DNA of 64,000 nt from Trichococcus sp. K1Tr (GCF_028309625.1 NZ_JAQMHR010000006.1:62001-126000), one strand, 5' to 3'. Positions 9,253 through 17,869 are shown, numbered from the stretch's first letter. Numbers and translations: made by a program. The notes: generated by a model from the sequence alone, not told the origin.

Positions 9253-10097
9253 AATGAATTCTCCTTTCTTAATTGACCGATAAGGCCCTTCTTTGGTGCA
9301 AAAATGAATGCTACAATGAAAAATATAGCTGCTGCCATGACAATCGTCGCCCCAGACGGCAAGTTGTAACTGTAGCTGAAGTAAAGCCCTACGATAGAAC
9401 TGAGGGTTCCAAATACTGTCGACAGGACAATCATGACGAGCAATTTATCGGTCAGTTGATAGGCAGTTGCAGCCGGGGTGATCAGCATTGCGATCACCAG
9501 AATCGTCCCGACTGTTTGCAGCGAAGTCACCGCCACAAGCGTCAGCAAAAACATCAAGCCATAATTGATGGCACTGATGTTCCAACCATATGATTTAGCG
9601 ATAGTCGGCGCAAAAGAAGTCAGTTTGAGTTGTTTATAGAAAAGCGGCACCGAAATCAAGACGATGATAAGCACAGCGGCTGTCAACAACATGTCTGAAT
9701 CCCGGACAGCGAGCACATTCCCGAAAAGGATATGATACAAATCCGTGGAGCTTCTGGCAAAGGAAATCAAGATGATCCCTAGAGCAAAAAATGCACTGAA
9801 GACGATTCCGATTGCCGTATCGTTTTTCAAACGACTGTGTTTCGTGACAAAACCAATGAGAGCGGCCGACGCCATCCCAAAAATCGTGGCGCCGATGATA
9901 TAGCTGCTCCCCATCATATAAGAAATCGCCACTCCCGGTAATACGGCGTGCGAGATGGCATCCCCCATCAAGGACATCCCCCGCAAGATGATGAAGGAAC
10001 CGATGATTCCGGCAGATATTCCGACCATAACGGAAGTGATCAAAGCGTTCTGCAGGAATTGGAAATCCAAGAGTCCTTGAATGAATTCAGTTAACAT
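9249..10097 (-). CDS. mntC: Manganese ABC transporter permease
   Basis: ABC-3 family membrane permease, 282 residues, with multiple hydrophobic segments and the family block RGMSLMGDAISHAVLPGVA near residues 40-60. I chose the ATG at 10097, which has a GGGGG-type ribosome site 9 bases before it; the GTG at 10106 abuts that site. It overlaps the ATPase by 11 bp and mntA by 4 bp, indicating translational coupling. Confidence 0.9.
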   Translation of the reverse strand: MLTEFIQGLLDFQFLQNALITSVMVGISAGIIGSFIILRGMSLMGDAISHAVLPGVAISYMMGSSYIIGATIFGMASAALIGFVTKHSRLKNDTAIGIVFSAFFALGIILISFARSSTDLYHILFGNVLAVRDSDMLLTAAVLIIVLISVPLFYKQLKLTSFAPTIAKSYGWNISAINYGLMFLLTLVAVTSLQTVGTILVIAMLITPAATAYQLTDKLLVMIVLSTVFGTLSSIVGLYFSYSYNLPSGATIVMAAAIFFIVAFIFAPKKGLIGQLRKENSL

Positions 10098-10836
10098 TTG
10101 TTCCACCCCCTAGACTGATCATTTCGGTAATTGCTTCCCCATAAGCCCTTCCCATATTATTGGCAGTAAATACCTCAGATACAGGACCATTGGCAACCAC
10201 TTCTTTATTGATCAGGACAATATTATCAAAATAAGACTGTACTTTATGCAGATCATGATGCACGATCAGGATTGATTTGCCTTCATCGCGGAGTTGCTTC
10301 AACAGCTCAATGATGATTTTCTCGCTTGTAGCATCGATCCCGGCAAAAGGTTCGTCAAGCAGCAGCCATTCTGCTTCCTGCGCCAACGCTCGCGCAATGA
10401 AAACGCGCTGCAGCTGTCCACCGGACAATTCACTGATGTGTCGATCTTTAAAAGCTGCCATTCCGACTTTCTCTAAAGCTTTCAATGCCAAATCCTTTTC
10501 TTTTTGCTTCGGTCTTTGGAAAAAGCCTAGATTTGCATAAGTGCCAAAAAGTACGGTTCCGAAAACATCTATCGGAAATGAGAGGTCGATTTCTTGTCTC
10601 TGTTCGACATAGGCTATCTTGTTTATCATTTCCTTCAGCGGTTTGCCGTAAAGACTGACTGCTCCAGTATTTAACGGCGTCAAGCCCATGATCCCTTTCA
10701 ATAATGTTGATTTCCCGGCTCCATTTGGTCCTACGATCCCTGTTAATTTGTTCGGCTCAAACGCAAGTGTTGCATTTTTGATTGCAGACTGCCCTTGATA
10801 GGCTATATTCATATTCTGGATTTTTAAATTTTCCAT
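10087..10836 (-). CDS. mntB: Manganese ABC transporter ATP-binding protein
   Basis: Cytoplasmic ATPase of the transporter, 249 residues. It has Walker A GPNGAGKST, signature LSGGQLQRV, Walker B WLLLDEPFAG and the switch His in LIVHHDLH. The ATG at 10836 (MENLKIQN) is preceded by AAGGGA; the frame stays open for another 33 codons upstream without a good start. It is first in the operon, behind the palindromic operator at 10925. Confidence 0.9.
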   Translation of the reverse strand: MENLKIQNMNIAYQGQSAIKNATLAFEPNKLTGIVGPNGAGKSTLLKGIMGLTPLNTGAVSLYGKPLKEMINKIAYVEQRQEIDLSFPIDVFGTVLFGTYANLGFFQRPKQKEKDLALKALEKVGMAAFKDRHISELSGGQLQRVFIARALAQEAEWLLLDEPFAGIDATSEKIIIELLKQLRDEGKSILIVHHDLHKVQSYFDNIVLINKEVVANGPVSEVFTANNMGRAYGEAITEMISLGGGTNVN

Positions 10837-10924
10837 GATGCGTCGATCCCTTCTCGTTTTTATTTTCCTGTCTCTGAATTTTTGTCGATCGACCCACAAT
10901 ATATAAGGCTGAATTAAACTAATC

Positions 10925-10940
10925 GTTAGGCACACCTAAC
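10925..10940. promoter_or_regulatory. MntR/DtxR-type operator upstream of mntBCA
   Basis: Perfect dyad GTTAGG-CACA-CCTAAC, close to the TTAGGnnnnCCTAA box used by DtxR/MntR/EfaR manganese repressors. It lies about 90 bp before mntB, so it predicts manganese-dependent repression of the operon. Confidence 0.65.
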
Positions 10941-11030
10941 TTTTTATTTAAGTTTAGCTTATTTAATCCAAGTAAGCAAGTATTTTGCATTTCCCGCAGA
11001 CCTTTTTTGTAGCCCTTTTCTATGAATGCC

Positions 11031-11100
11031 AAAAAAATCACCTTTTTAGGTCATATACATGAATGAAGTCCATTCATACAACAACTTAAAAAGATGATTT
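11031..11100 (-). terminator. Intrinsic terminator, probably the original guaA terminator
   Basis: Long stem AAATCATCTTTTTAAG pairing with CCTAAAAAGGTGATTT, with an inner TATGAAT/ATTCATG hairpin, followed by T7 on the minus strand. It lies just outside the left copy of the guaA 3'-end repeat. In an element-free chromosome it would directly follow the guaA stop. Confidence 0.75.
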
Positions 11101-11155
11101 ATTACACCATACAGCCCATCAAATTAATATTTGCAAGGTTCTATATGTGAAAAGT

Positions 11156-11196
11156 TTACTCCCACTCGATGGTCGATGGTGGCTTGCTCGTGATGT
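11156..11196. repeat. Left attachment site (duplicate of guaA 3' end)
   Basis: 41 bp identical to 23103-23143; identity stops sharply on both sides. It encodes the last 12 codons and stop of GuaA on the minus strand but no longer has the gene upstream. Confidence 0.92.
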
Positions 11197-11509
11197 ACTG
11201 TTATATCAAGGTTTTCAGCCCTTGGTAACGTGAATTTCTTTAAGGAAATAGTAACAGATTAATTCAGCAATAGCAAGGTATTTTAACCATTTATCTACTA
11301 TATAATAATAGTATACTGTAGCCTGCCTTATATTTAAAGGGATAACCCGGTTTTATTCAGGACGTATTAAAGGCTATTTCAGATTAAGTTACGGGTATCT
11401 GTACGCTAACTTCCCTCAAAATACGTTTAAGCAAAGGGATTAACGGTTTAAAAAAAAAGGACCTCCCGGCGGTTATTACTGTGCCAAGGGGTCCCTTACT
11501 GTTACTTAT
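11197..11509. other. Left end of element, no gene
   Basis: Holds ATATCAAGGTTT (11203-11214), a near copy of ATATCAACGTTT at 23059-23070 inside the right end, perhaps an integrase arm site. It also has a near-palindrome ATTTCTTTAAGGAAAT. A minus-strand terminator-like hairpin with T8 (about 11452-11500; GGACC/GGTCC arms) ends the five-gene unit. Confidence 0.5.
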
Positions 11510-12412
11510 TCAGTTAGTCACGGTACTATGTTGTTTAGCCTTAAACTCTGCCATTCCCTCCGCAACGATCAGTGCCACCTTTTTAAAGTCTACGGGCTCC
11601 TGGCTCTCCTTACGTGCAGTAGCTCTCTTGTGGCAATTTAGTCTCCCTACGTAAATAGCGAACTCCTCAGTCGTATATCCTAGGTAGTCTGCTAACTCTG
11701 CAAAAAAGCCGCGCTCACGGTCTTTAGATGCTAGTATACTGTACTCACGTTCTCCCCAGGTCTCAGGGTCTGTCGGTAGCTTATGGCCGTCAATGTATAA
11801 AGGATTATCTGCCCGGTACACAGCTGTAGCCAGTTCCTGCGGTAGACCTTTTCTCCAGTCGATCCGCTCCCTGGAATACTTAACCCCGTCTAATCTGCCG
11901 TCATTACTTAACATAGGGGACGGGTAAATATTCACTAGGCTGAGGGTTTTACGGTCTATCGCCCACTTAACCGGTAACTGCTCAATTTGTAACAGTTTCT
12001 CAGCAAAGCTATTTAGGTCCCCGGCTCTATACTCCTTTAACCGTTCTGCCAGGCCCTTAAGGATACTGGTTATCTGACTGTCCTTAACGTCATCACTGAT
12101 TAAGTAGCTTTTTACAATATCCAGTGTAATATTTCCACGGGTTAACAGGCTAAAATAGCGCTCCACAGTGCTCTCTAACTTGTCTCCTCTCAGTGTTACC
12201 GGTTTAGGTACGTCATACTTACGGCTGTAGTCCCCTGTTAACGTATCCGCCTCAAAATCTGCCTTAATATCCGTATACTCTGCTTTATCGTTGCCGATCG
12301 CTTTGCTTGCCTGCTCCCTGGAAAGGCCTGCCTGCTCTGCTATCTCGTTAACGTCTGTAACGCCTATTACCTTGCTTAAATACCTGGCACGGTACAATCT
12401 GTTATTATCCAA
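11510..12412 (-). CDS. Element protein of unknown function, 300 residues
   Basis: I do not recognise the family. The start is TTG with AGGAGGGG just upstream. The first 40 residues (VTDVNEIAEQAGLSREQASKAIG) look like a helix-turn-helix, suggesting DNA binding. The rest is mixed, soluble and rich in Glu/Arg/Leu, with no signal peptide or membrane segment. It is the last of five same-strand genes that start with the RepL-like gene and is followed by a terminator. A replication, partition or packaging accessory role is possible from position only. Confidence 0.7.
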   Translation of the reverse strand: MDNNRLYRARYLSKVIGVTDVNEIAEQAGLSREQASKAIGNDKAEYTDIKADFEADTLTGDYSRKYDVPKPVTLRGDKLESTVERYFSLLTRGNITLDIVKSYLISDDVKDSQITSILKGLAERLKEYRAGDLNSFAEKLLQIEQLPVKWAIDRKTLSLVNIYPSPMLSNDGRLDGVKYSRERIDWRKGLPQELATAVYRADNPLYIDGHKLPTDPETWGEREYSILASKDRERGFFAELADYLGYTTEEFAIYVGRLNCHKRATARKESQEPVDFKKVALIVAEGMAEFKAKQHSTVTN

Positions 12413-12486
12413 TATTTACCCCTCCTATATACGTAAAGTAAGGACCCTCTAAAGGGCCCTCGTGTTACTGCTTACCTGCTTACCTG

Positions 12487-13548
12487 TTAATATTCCTTAC
12501 GTTTACCCGGGTTATTCAGTGCCGTTAACCACTCGCCAGCCGTTAAGTGTAGCTCTAAAAGCTCTGAGGCGTCTGTAACCCGCTGAATAACGTTTTCCCT
12601 AGCCGGCGCCTCTACGTTTTTAATACTGTTTAAGGCCGGTACGGCGTTCTTATGGCCTCTCATGGTCTCTCTAGCCTGTTCCCGTGCCCGCTCCCGTGTT
12701 ACGTTAGGGCCCTCGTTAAGCTCCGTAAGCATATCCTCAAATTCCTTGTCAGTGATGGGATCCACTCTCTTATGGTAATCCTTACCCTCTGCGTATACGT
12801 TGGCACCCAGTGGGCTATGTAACGGGTTAACCGTATCTGCCGGCCCTGCTATGATACGTTCAAGCCTTACAGCGTCACTTAACAGCTCCAAATCAGGGTG
12901 CTGTACCTCGTTATACATTGACATAAAGACTAGACCCCAGTAAGTAGCCTCCCTAAAGAACGCCGGATCAGTAAAGATACTGCTGTCCGTAAAGCGCTGT
13001 AGGTTCTCCTCGCTGTCCCGGGTCTCCCGGTTTAGTAATCCGGTCTCAGTAAGCTGTATCCCTAGGGCGCGCGTGTCCATATAGCCGGATACCGTGCTTA
13101 AGCTGTTTAGAATAAACCAGTGTAAACTGGTCTTTTTTTGTGCTGTACGGGCTACAAGGTCCTTACCGTTTAGCCCTGTAAATTCAATGAGTAACTTACG
13201 GTCCTGCGTGCTCCCTTTTGGATCCAGGGCACGCTCTATTAAGACGTTGGTAAAGGTATCTAATTCTGATCCGGTCATGGCACGCTGTTTACTACGTCCT
13301 AACGCCTGCTTAAGCTCCGCCTCTGATCTGCTGTATTCTGCGTCATAGTCTGCTCTGTTACCTGAAATATATTTCCTTACAGTCCTATCGCTGATATTTA
13401 AAGCCTTAGCATATTCTAGCTGAGTAACCCCCTCAGTAGCGTTTAAAAATGCAAAAGTTATAGCGTGCGCTTTAGGGGTAGCGGGCTGTTTCTCTGCCAG
13501 GGAATCCGCAATAACTCTGGCTTTACGTTCCTTTTCTGTTTCTGCCAT
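12487..13548 (-). CDS. Element HTH protein, 353 residues, terminase-small-subunit-like N-terminus
   Basis: The N-terminal third has a helix-turn-helix (TQLEYAKALNISDRTVRKYISGN, residues about 57-79) followed by an acidic/basic helix and RALDPKGSTQDRKLLIEF. That layout recalls small terminase subunits and phBC6A51-type HTH proteins; this is a resemblance, not a proven homology. The C-terminal 200 residues are unrecognised. Start and upstream stop overlap as TAATG, so it is coupled to the gene before it. If it is a TerS-like recogniser, the element could be a phage satellite; equally it could be a plasmid regulator. Confidence 0.65.
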   Translation of the reverse strand: MAETEKERKARVIADSLAEKQPATPKAHAITFAFLNATEGVTQLEYAKALNISDRTVRKYISGNRADYDAEYSRSEAELKQALGRSKQRAMTGSELDTFTNVLIERALDPKGSTQDRKLLIEFTGLNGKDLVARTAQKKTSLHWFILNSLSTVSGYMDTRALGIQLTETGLLNRETRDSEENLQRFTDSSIFTDPAFFREATYWGLVFMSMYNEVQHPDLELLSDAVRLERIIAGPADTVNPLHSPLGANVYAEGKDYHKRVDPITDKEFEDMLTELNEGPNVTRERAREQARETMRGHKNAVPALNSIKNVEAPARENVIQRVTDASELLELHLTAGEWLTALNNPGKRKEY

Positions 13549-14219
13549 TATCTGTATAAGCCTCCTCTATACGTTAAATCTTTAGTTAGCGCCTCTACAG
13601 CCTTGTTTAGCGTCTCCAGGGCTATTAAGTCAATTTTAGCGTTGTTACCGATAATAACCCGGTTGCCGTCCTCGTCCTGCACTGCCTTGTTACCTAGCTC
13701 TAATACGTTATAGGCTTTAAGAGCATGCTGTACTAAGTTACCGGTGCCTACCTTTTCCAGTCTCAGCGCTACCATTGTTTTATAGTCCTCTCCCACTGTC
13801 TGAGGCGTTGCTGTATCGTACACCTCGGCATAAAGAGCCTTAAGAGCTTCAAACGCTGTAGGCTCCTGCTTGTAGTAGGGGATAGCCAGGGCTGTAAGCT
13901 CCTTAATAAATTCCGGTCTACGGTTTTTATGGATAATCTGCATGAAAGCCAGTTCGTCCTGCAATTCCCGGCGCTCCCTGGTTAGTTTTACACCTTGCAC
14001 TTTTTCCGTAATAGTCAGTAAGGCCTTGTCAATCTCTGCAATTCTAGCTGTAATTAATTGCTGTTCTTGATCGTTAGCCTCGTACTCCTGCACCGCTGAA
14101 AAAATAGGCTCTGATAACAATTTTAACGCCTCTACCTCCTTGTTAAACGTCTCTAGTAACGTTTCTCTGTTGTTCCCCGTTGCTGTGATAAGTGTATTCT
14201 GTGCGCTCAATGTATTCAT
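13548..14219 (-). CDS. Element coiled-coil protein of unknown function, 223 residues
   Basis: Family not recognised. Residues about 45-105 are strongly helical and charged with leucine heptads (ITARIAEIDKALLTITEK...), suggesting a coiled coil or dimerisation stalk; the C-terminal part is a compact alpha-rich stretch. The ATG has AAGGGAG 11 bases upstream. It lies third in the five-gene unit with 3-bp and 1-bp junctions to its neighbours, so it is co-translated with them. Confidence 0.65.
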   Translation of the reverse strand: MNTLSAQNTLITATGNNRETLLETFNKEVEALKLLSEPIFSAVQEYEANDQEQQLITARIAEIDKALLTITEKVQGVKLTRERRELQDELAFMQIIHKNRRPEFIKELTALAIPYYKQEPTAFEALKALYAEVYDTATPQTVGEDYKTMVALRLEKVGTGNLVQHALKAYNVLELGNKAVQDEDGNRVIIGNNAKIDLIALETLNKAVEALTKDLTYRGGLYR

Positions 14220-14222
14220 AGT

Positions 14223-14522
14223 TTATTTACTCCCTTTCGTGTTAGCGTTTAAGTGTGCCATTGCCTTTTCATGGTCCTCTATGTTCTTCTTAGCGATTGC
14301 GTCATTACTGGCCTTAGCCCGTTTCTGTAGTTCCTTTTCAAACTTGGCGTCTTTTCTAGCCTGTAGGCCGTTGCTGATACGCTCTGTAGGGCTCTTTACC
14401 CGTTCATTCTTTTCAGGTCCTCGGATCGAAATACCCAGGCTCTCCCGTGTAATAACGGCCTGCTTACGGGGCTTTGTAAAATTAATTTTACTGTATGCCT
14501 TGCTTATGCTGTCTATGCTCAT
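14223..14522 (-). CDS. Small basic element protein, 99 residues
   Basis: Unrecognised, highly charged protein rich in Lys/Arg/Asn, with a long C-terminal helix (ARKDAKFEKELQKRAKAS...). It is probably a nucleic-acid-binding or scaffold-like protein. The ATG has GGGAGG nine bases upstream and overlaps the preceding rep stop by 4 bp. Confidence 0.6.
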   Translation of the reverse strand: MSIDSISKAYSKINFTKPRKQAVITRESLGISIRGPEKNERVKSPTERISNGLQARKDAKFEKELQKRAKASNDAIAKKNIEDHEKAMAHLNANTKGSK

Positions 14523-15472
14523 GCTGTTGTGCCTCCCTGGTTAGTTGCTGTTTTCTTAGTTGTAACAGTTTTCTTTTTCGGCTTACCAACCTTAGCTTTG
14601 AACTCAATATAAGAGCTTAGAGGCGGTACGCCTGCTTTACGGTAAACAATCAAAGGGTTAACCTTAATGAACTTTTCTTTTCCTGCCTGGGACTTGCCAA
14701 AGATGTGCATACCGTCAAACTTAGCGCTGTTCATGTTGCGCTGTAACGTGCTTACGTCTATATTTAGCATTTCTGCCAGGTCTACAATAGCGATACCCTG
14801 GACTTTATCCCCCTCACGTTCCATAACGTCATAGGCTAGAATATTGCTCTCATAGGACAAGTAGGGGATAATGGCAAACAATAGCCCCAGGTTATAAACC
14901 GTTACAGTGCCATCATTAAAGGCCTGCTGTATGTTTGCCTGCCATAGTTTAGCTTTTTCATTTACGCCATTACCTGCACCTGCTCCCCTAAACAGAATAG
15001 ACGTATCTAACAGAAATGCTGTGCGTCTCTGCCCGTACTTATCTACCGTGATTTCTGTTAAAAAGCCGGCCGTTTTCAGGTCCTTAATCAGCTCGTTAAG
15101 GGTTTGGTCCTTTCCTATTTTAAGTGCCTCTTTAAGCTCCGCCTTGTTCATTGGTACGTTGCTCTGATCCGTCAGTTTTAAAATACCGTCATAACCTGCG
15201 TAAGTGCTGATTACAGCCAGGTACCCCAGTTGTCTAAATGTTAATTCTGTCATATTTTCCAGCCTCTCCTTTAGTTCCTGCATTCCGGCAAAGATAAACT
15301 GTTCCGGTTTAGTATCAGCTGAGGCTAGCTGTGTTTCTTTATGCTTAAGCTGATGGTAGGCCTTTTGCTGTGCCACTGTTCTGTAATTTGCTACATCGCT
15401 GATTATTTCCCCTGTTTCTGTATTGACTAAAGCTAGGTTAGTGCCTTTGTTAGTATTGTTGTTAATACCCAT
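14519..15472 (-). CDS. RepL-like winged-helix replication initiator, 317 residues
   Basis: The N-terminus carries VNTETGEIISDVANYRTV, similar in style to plasmid RepL proteins. Residues about 95-145 (LTFRQLGYLAVISTYAGYDGILKLT and LKIGKDQTLNELIKDLKTAGFLTE) look like a winged helix, and a second DNA-binding-like segment follows at about 225-270 (AEMLNIDVSTLQRNMNSAKFDG). The C-terminus is Lys/Thr-rich. The start has AGGAGGG 10 bases upstream. Position at the head of the five-gene unit and beside a gene-free, repeat- and hairpin-containing region suggests initiator plus origin. Confidence in the family is moderate; it could be a phage replication regulator. Confidence 0.6.
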   Translation of the reverse strand: MGINNNTNKGTNLALVNTETGEIISDVANYRTVAQQKAYHQLKHKETQLASADTKPEQFIFAGMQELKERLENMTELTFRQLGYLAVISTYAGYDGILKLTDQSNVPMNKAELKEALKIGKDQTLNELIKDLKTAGFLTEITVDKYGQRRTAFLLDTSILFRGAGAGNGVNEKAKLWQANIQQAFNDGTVTVYNLGLLFAIIPYLSYESNILAYDVMEREGDKVQGIAIVDLAEMLNIDVSTLQRNMNSAKFDGMHIFGKSQAGKEKFIKVNPLIVYRKAGVPPLSSYIEFKAKVGKPKKKTVTTKKTATNQGGTTA

Positions 15473-15601
15473 TGTTAGCGATCCCTCCTAAATGTTAGTA
15501 ACGGGCTTTCTTTTCCCGTTCTATTACTATATTAAGAGGGAAAACGGTTATCTGTGACTCTAGGTGTTATGCCATTTCTCCAGTTACGTAGGACATAAAC
15601 C

Positions 15602-15642
15602 ATAAAAAAAAAGCTATAGTCCAGGACTTTCCCGGCTATAGC
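15602..15642 (-). terminator. Terminator upstream of the rep gene, copy 1
   Basis: GCTATAG (15613-15619) pairs with CTATAGC (15636-15642), with inner CCGGG/CCAGG pairing, followed on the minus strand by nine Ts. It points towards rep but lies 130 bp before its start. Confidence 0.75.
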
Positions 15643-15650
15643 GTGTTCAA

Positions 15651-15702
15651 ACAATGCAAAAGTGGGTCAAAATACGCCTCAGACATTGCATAAGTGGCAA
15701 GA
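15651..15702. repeat. Two iteron-like direct repeats between the tandem terminators
   Basis: ACAATGCAAAAGTGGGTCAA at 15651 and ACATTGCATAAGTGGCAAGA at 15683 share CA(A/T)TGCA(A/T)AAGTGG with a 32-bp period, close to three helical turns. They may be binding sites for the neighbouring initiator. Only two copies are clear. Confidence 0.45.
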
Positions 15703-15712
15703 CTTTCAGGCT

Positions 15713-15757
15713 AAAAAAACGCTGTAACCTTTGGGGCCGTAAGCGTACAGCGTTTCA
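15713..15757 (-). terminator. Terminator upstream of the rep gene, copy 2
   Basis: AACGCTGTA pairs with TACAGCGTT over a GC-rich loop, followed on the minus strand by T7. With copy 1 it brackets the iteron-like repeats. A transcript from the right would end here before reaching rep. Confidence 0.75.
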
Positions 15758-16577
15758 TCCTAAAAAGAACCCTTCTTAATCTTCTAACCTGATCCCCGTT
15801 ATCTAACTGTTTATTACTGCCTTTCTAACGTTCCCACTGCCTTAATACTGTTTAACAGTTAATAAAGAATACTCGTTAGCCTACGGCTTCACGACGGGCT
15901 ACGCCCGCATCCTTACAAAATAACCATATTTAAATCCCTTTTCTTTATAACGTCCTGGCCGGGGTACTGTATAGCCGTTAAGCCGTAAGCCTTGGGTACT
16001 GTTACTGGATCCTTGTTAACTAAAAAGGTAATATCTCAGGTATTGTTTTAGGCGGGGCCGGTAGGCCAGGGGACCGGTAGGGACCCTATAAGGGTTAACC
16101 TTAACTAACGGTTATTACCGTATATAAAAGAGGTACGAAAAGCCCTGGGGTAAGGTACTTATGAGGATACACTGTAAAAAAAGGGTAAAAAAGGAGGCCC
16201 TCAGGTATAAACCCGGGCCCTTGCTGTACCGCTGTATTTCCAGGTAATGCTGTACCAGGGGGCTAGGACGTTTATACGCTGTTTAAGGGCTGTATAGGTA
16301 CTGTGTAGCACTGTAAAAATACCCGTTACACCCAGGAAGTGCCGGCTGTGCCTGACCGTTCCACTGGCCCAATATTTAACAATTCACCGGCATTAAGAAC
16401 GTTAAACCCTTGCTACTGCTGTGCTTTGGGCCGGTCCTACCACTGTTCCCGTTGCTGTTCCTACAGGGCTAGAAAAGGGATAGCCTTAATTACAAGGACC
16501 CTGTTAACGCTGTAGGGCCCTTAATAACGTTATAGGCCTTGCTGTGGATCCGGTAAACCTTTGTTCCCAGGGCAACA
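15758..16577. other. Gene-free region of the element, candidate origin
   Basis: About 820 bp without any frame that looks coding on either strand. It is dense in palindromic hexamers (GGATCC, GGGCCC, CCCGGG, GTTAAC) and in CTGT/AACG words. A stem AAGGACCCT/AGGGCCCTT occurs at 16494-16522 and recurs at 12440-12460. TGCTGTACC occurs twice near 16220-16255. Probably replication or regulatory DNA; I see no known RNA. Confidence 0.45.
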
Positions 16578-16604
16578 AAAAAGGGACCCTGTAGGCCCCT
16601 GATA
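16578..16604 (-). terminator. Terminator after the serine recombinase
   Basis: GGGGCC/GGTCCC stem with TACAG loop, then T6 on the minus strand, 11 bp past the stop. Confidence 0.7.
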
Positions 16605-16614
16605 TAACTGCTGT

Positions 16615-17202
16615 TTAGTTGCTATACTGCCGTGCTCCTTGCGCCCGATATTCCCTGTAAATGGTAGCCCGGCTTATCTTTGTAGCCTCTGCAATATCGT
16701 TAACGCTCTTTCCGTTGGTATCACGGTTAGCCATTAACTCTAAGGCAAGCTGTAAGTTCTTATTGTCCTTAGTGTACTTTTTAGGCATACCCTTATATAC
16801 GCCCCTAGCCTTAGCCTCTGCTATGCCCTCCCGTTGCCGTTCTAGTATCATTTCCCGTTCCCATTCCCCTACAGATAACAGGATATTCCTTATAAGTTTA
16901 GAGGTAGGGCTGTTGTCGAATACGCCCATATTAAGCACGTTTAGGGTTATTCCCTTATCGTTTAGGCTGTCTATAAGCTGTATGCCCTGGGTAACGTTAC
17001 GGGCTATACGGTCCATTTTGGTAATGATTAACGTATCTCCGGCCTGTAGCTGATTAAGTAGCTTATTTAGCCCGGCCCGGTCTGTATTCTTACCGCTTGC
17101 TTTCTCTGAGATAATCTTTTCAGCCCCGGCCCCCTTTAGGGCTTTCTTTTGTATTGTAAGATCCTGACCTACTGAGCTGACCCTTGCATATCCGTAAATC
17201 AT
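16615..17202 (-). CDS. Serine recombinase (Tn3 resolvase/Hin family)
   Basis: 195 residues, the normal size for a resolvase/invertase. IYGYARVSSVGQ carries the nucleophile Ser (about 9), TKMDRIARN the catalytic Arg region, and VGEWEREMILERQREGIAEAKARG the E-helix. The C-terminal HTH reads VNDIAEATKISRATIYREY. ATG at 17202 is preceded by AAGGGG; the frame extends 18 codons further upstream without support. In plasmids such enzymes resolve multimers, consistent with an element that replicates at some stage. A res-like site lies directly upstream. Confidence 0.88.
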   Translation of the reverse strand: MIYGYARVSSVGQDLTIQKKALKGAGAEKIISEKASGKNTDRAGLNKLLNQLQAGDTLIITKMDRIARNVTQGIQLIDSLNDKGITLNVLNMGVFDNSPTSKLIRNILLSVGEWEREMILERQREGIAEAKARGVYKGMPKKYTKDNKNLQLALELMANRDTNGKSVNDIAEATKISRATIYREYRAQGARQYSN

Positions 17203-17224
17203 TGTAATAACCCCTTTTCCCCGC

Positions 17225-17330
17225 TTACTCTTGATACACTCACCTGATACATCCATAACCCTAGTATAAAGCCATTCCGCTATTGTGTCAAGTGAGTATA
17301 CCTCAATGATACAAGGCGTTCTATTTACGG
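17225..17330. promoter_or_regulatory. Possible res site of the serine recombinase
   Basis: Several partial inverted copies of a TGTATC...GATACA-like motif: TGATACACTCACCTGATACA near 17232, and TGTCAAGTGAGTATACC followed by TGATACAAGG near 17287-17320, the latter centred on a GAGTATACCTC near-palindrome. The position between gene start and upstream DNA is typical for a resolvase. Subsite boundaries are uncertain. Confidence 0.4.
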
Positions 17331-17869
17331 TTATACTTGGCTAGGGGACTGGCTATATCTGGGGGCTTTACTGTTTATCCTAGGTACGGCTGTTAAACTC
17401 CTGTGATACTAACTGTATTACCCAGGATCGCAACCTTGTTACTGTTAATGATACGTTAATAAACAGCGCATAACAGCCATTTAACAGCGTTTTACCTTTA
17501 GTAAATGTATTAAGCTGTACGATTAGTTTTCGCTGTCTGAGTCTTTTTTTCACGTTGTAGGCCTAGTTATAGGGCGGACCTGGGTACCCCGGGGGACACC
17601 CCCTCTGAGATTCTGCACGGGGCGTTTTAACAGTACGGGATCCGGGGAACGGAAAACAGGACAGTACGGTAGTCTACAGCCACCATACTGTCCTGTACCC
17701 CCGTACCCAGGTTTTTAGCTTTTAAAAAAACAGGATAACCCTATAAAATTTTTACAATTCCTAAAAATAGTTTTCAAACAGGGCCACCTAGTTCGAATAA
17801 GCCTAACATACCGTATACATGCAGTTGTTGTTAATACGCTTTTACGAATTCATTTTTTACTTTGTTTTT
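17331..17869. other. Gene-free segment of the element
   Basis: No coding frame seen. It contains a strong hairpin (GGACAGTACGGT at 17659 with ACCATACTGTCC ending 17693, one mismatch) without a T-run, and a GC-rich GGTACCCCGGGG patch near 17582. From about 17720 the composition shifts to AT-rich, marking the start of the cargo patch. Confidence 0.5.
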
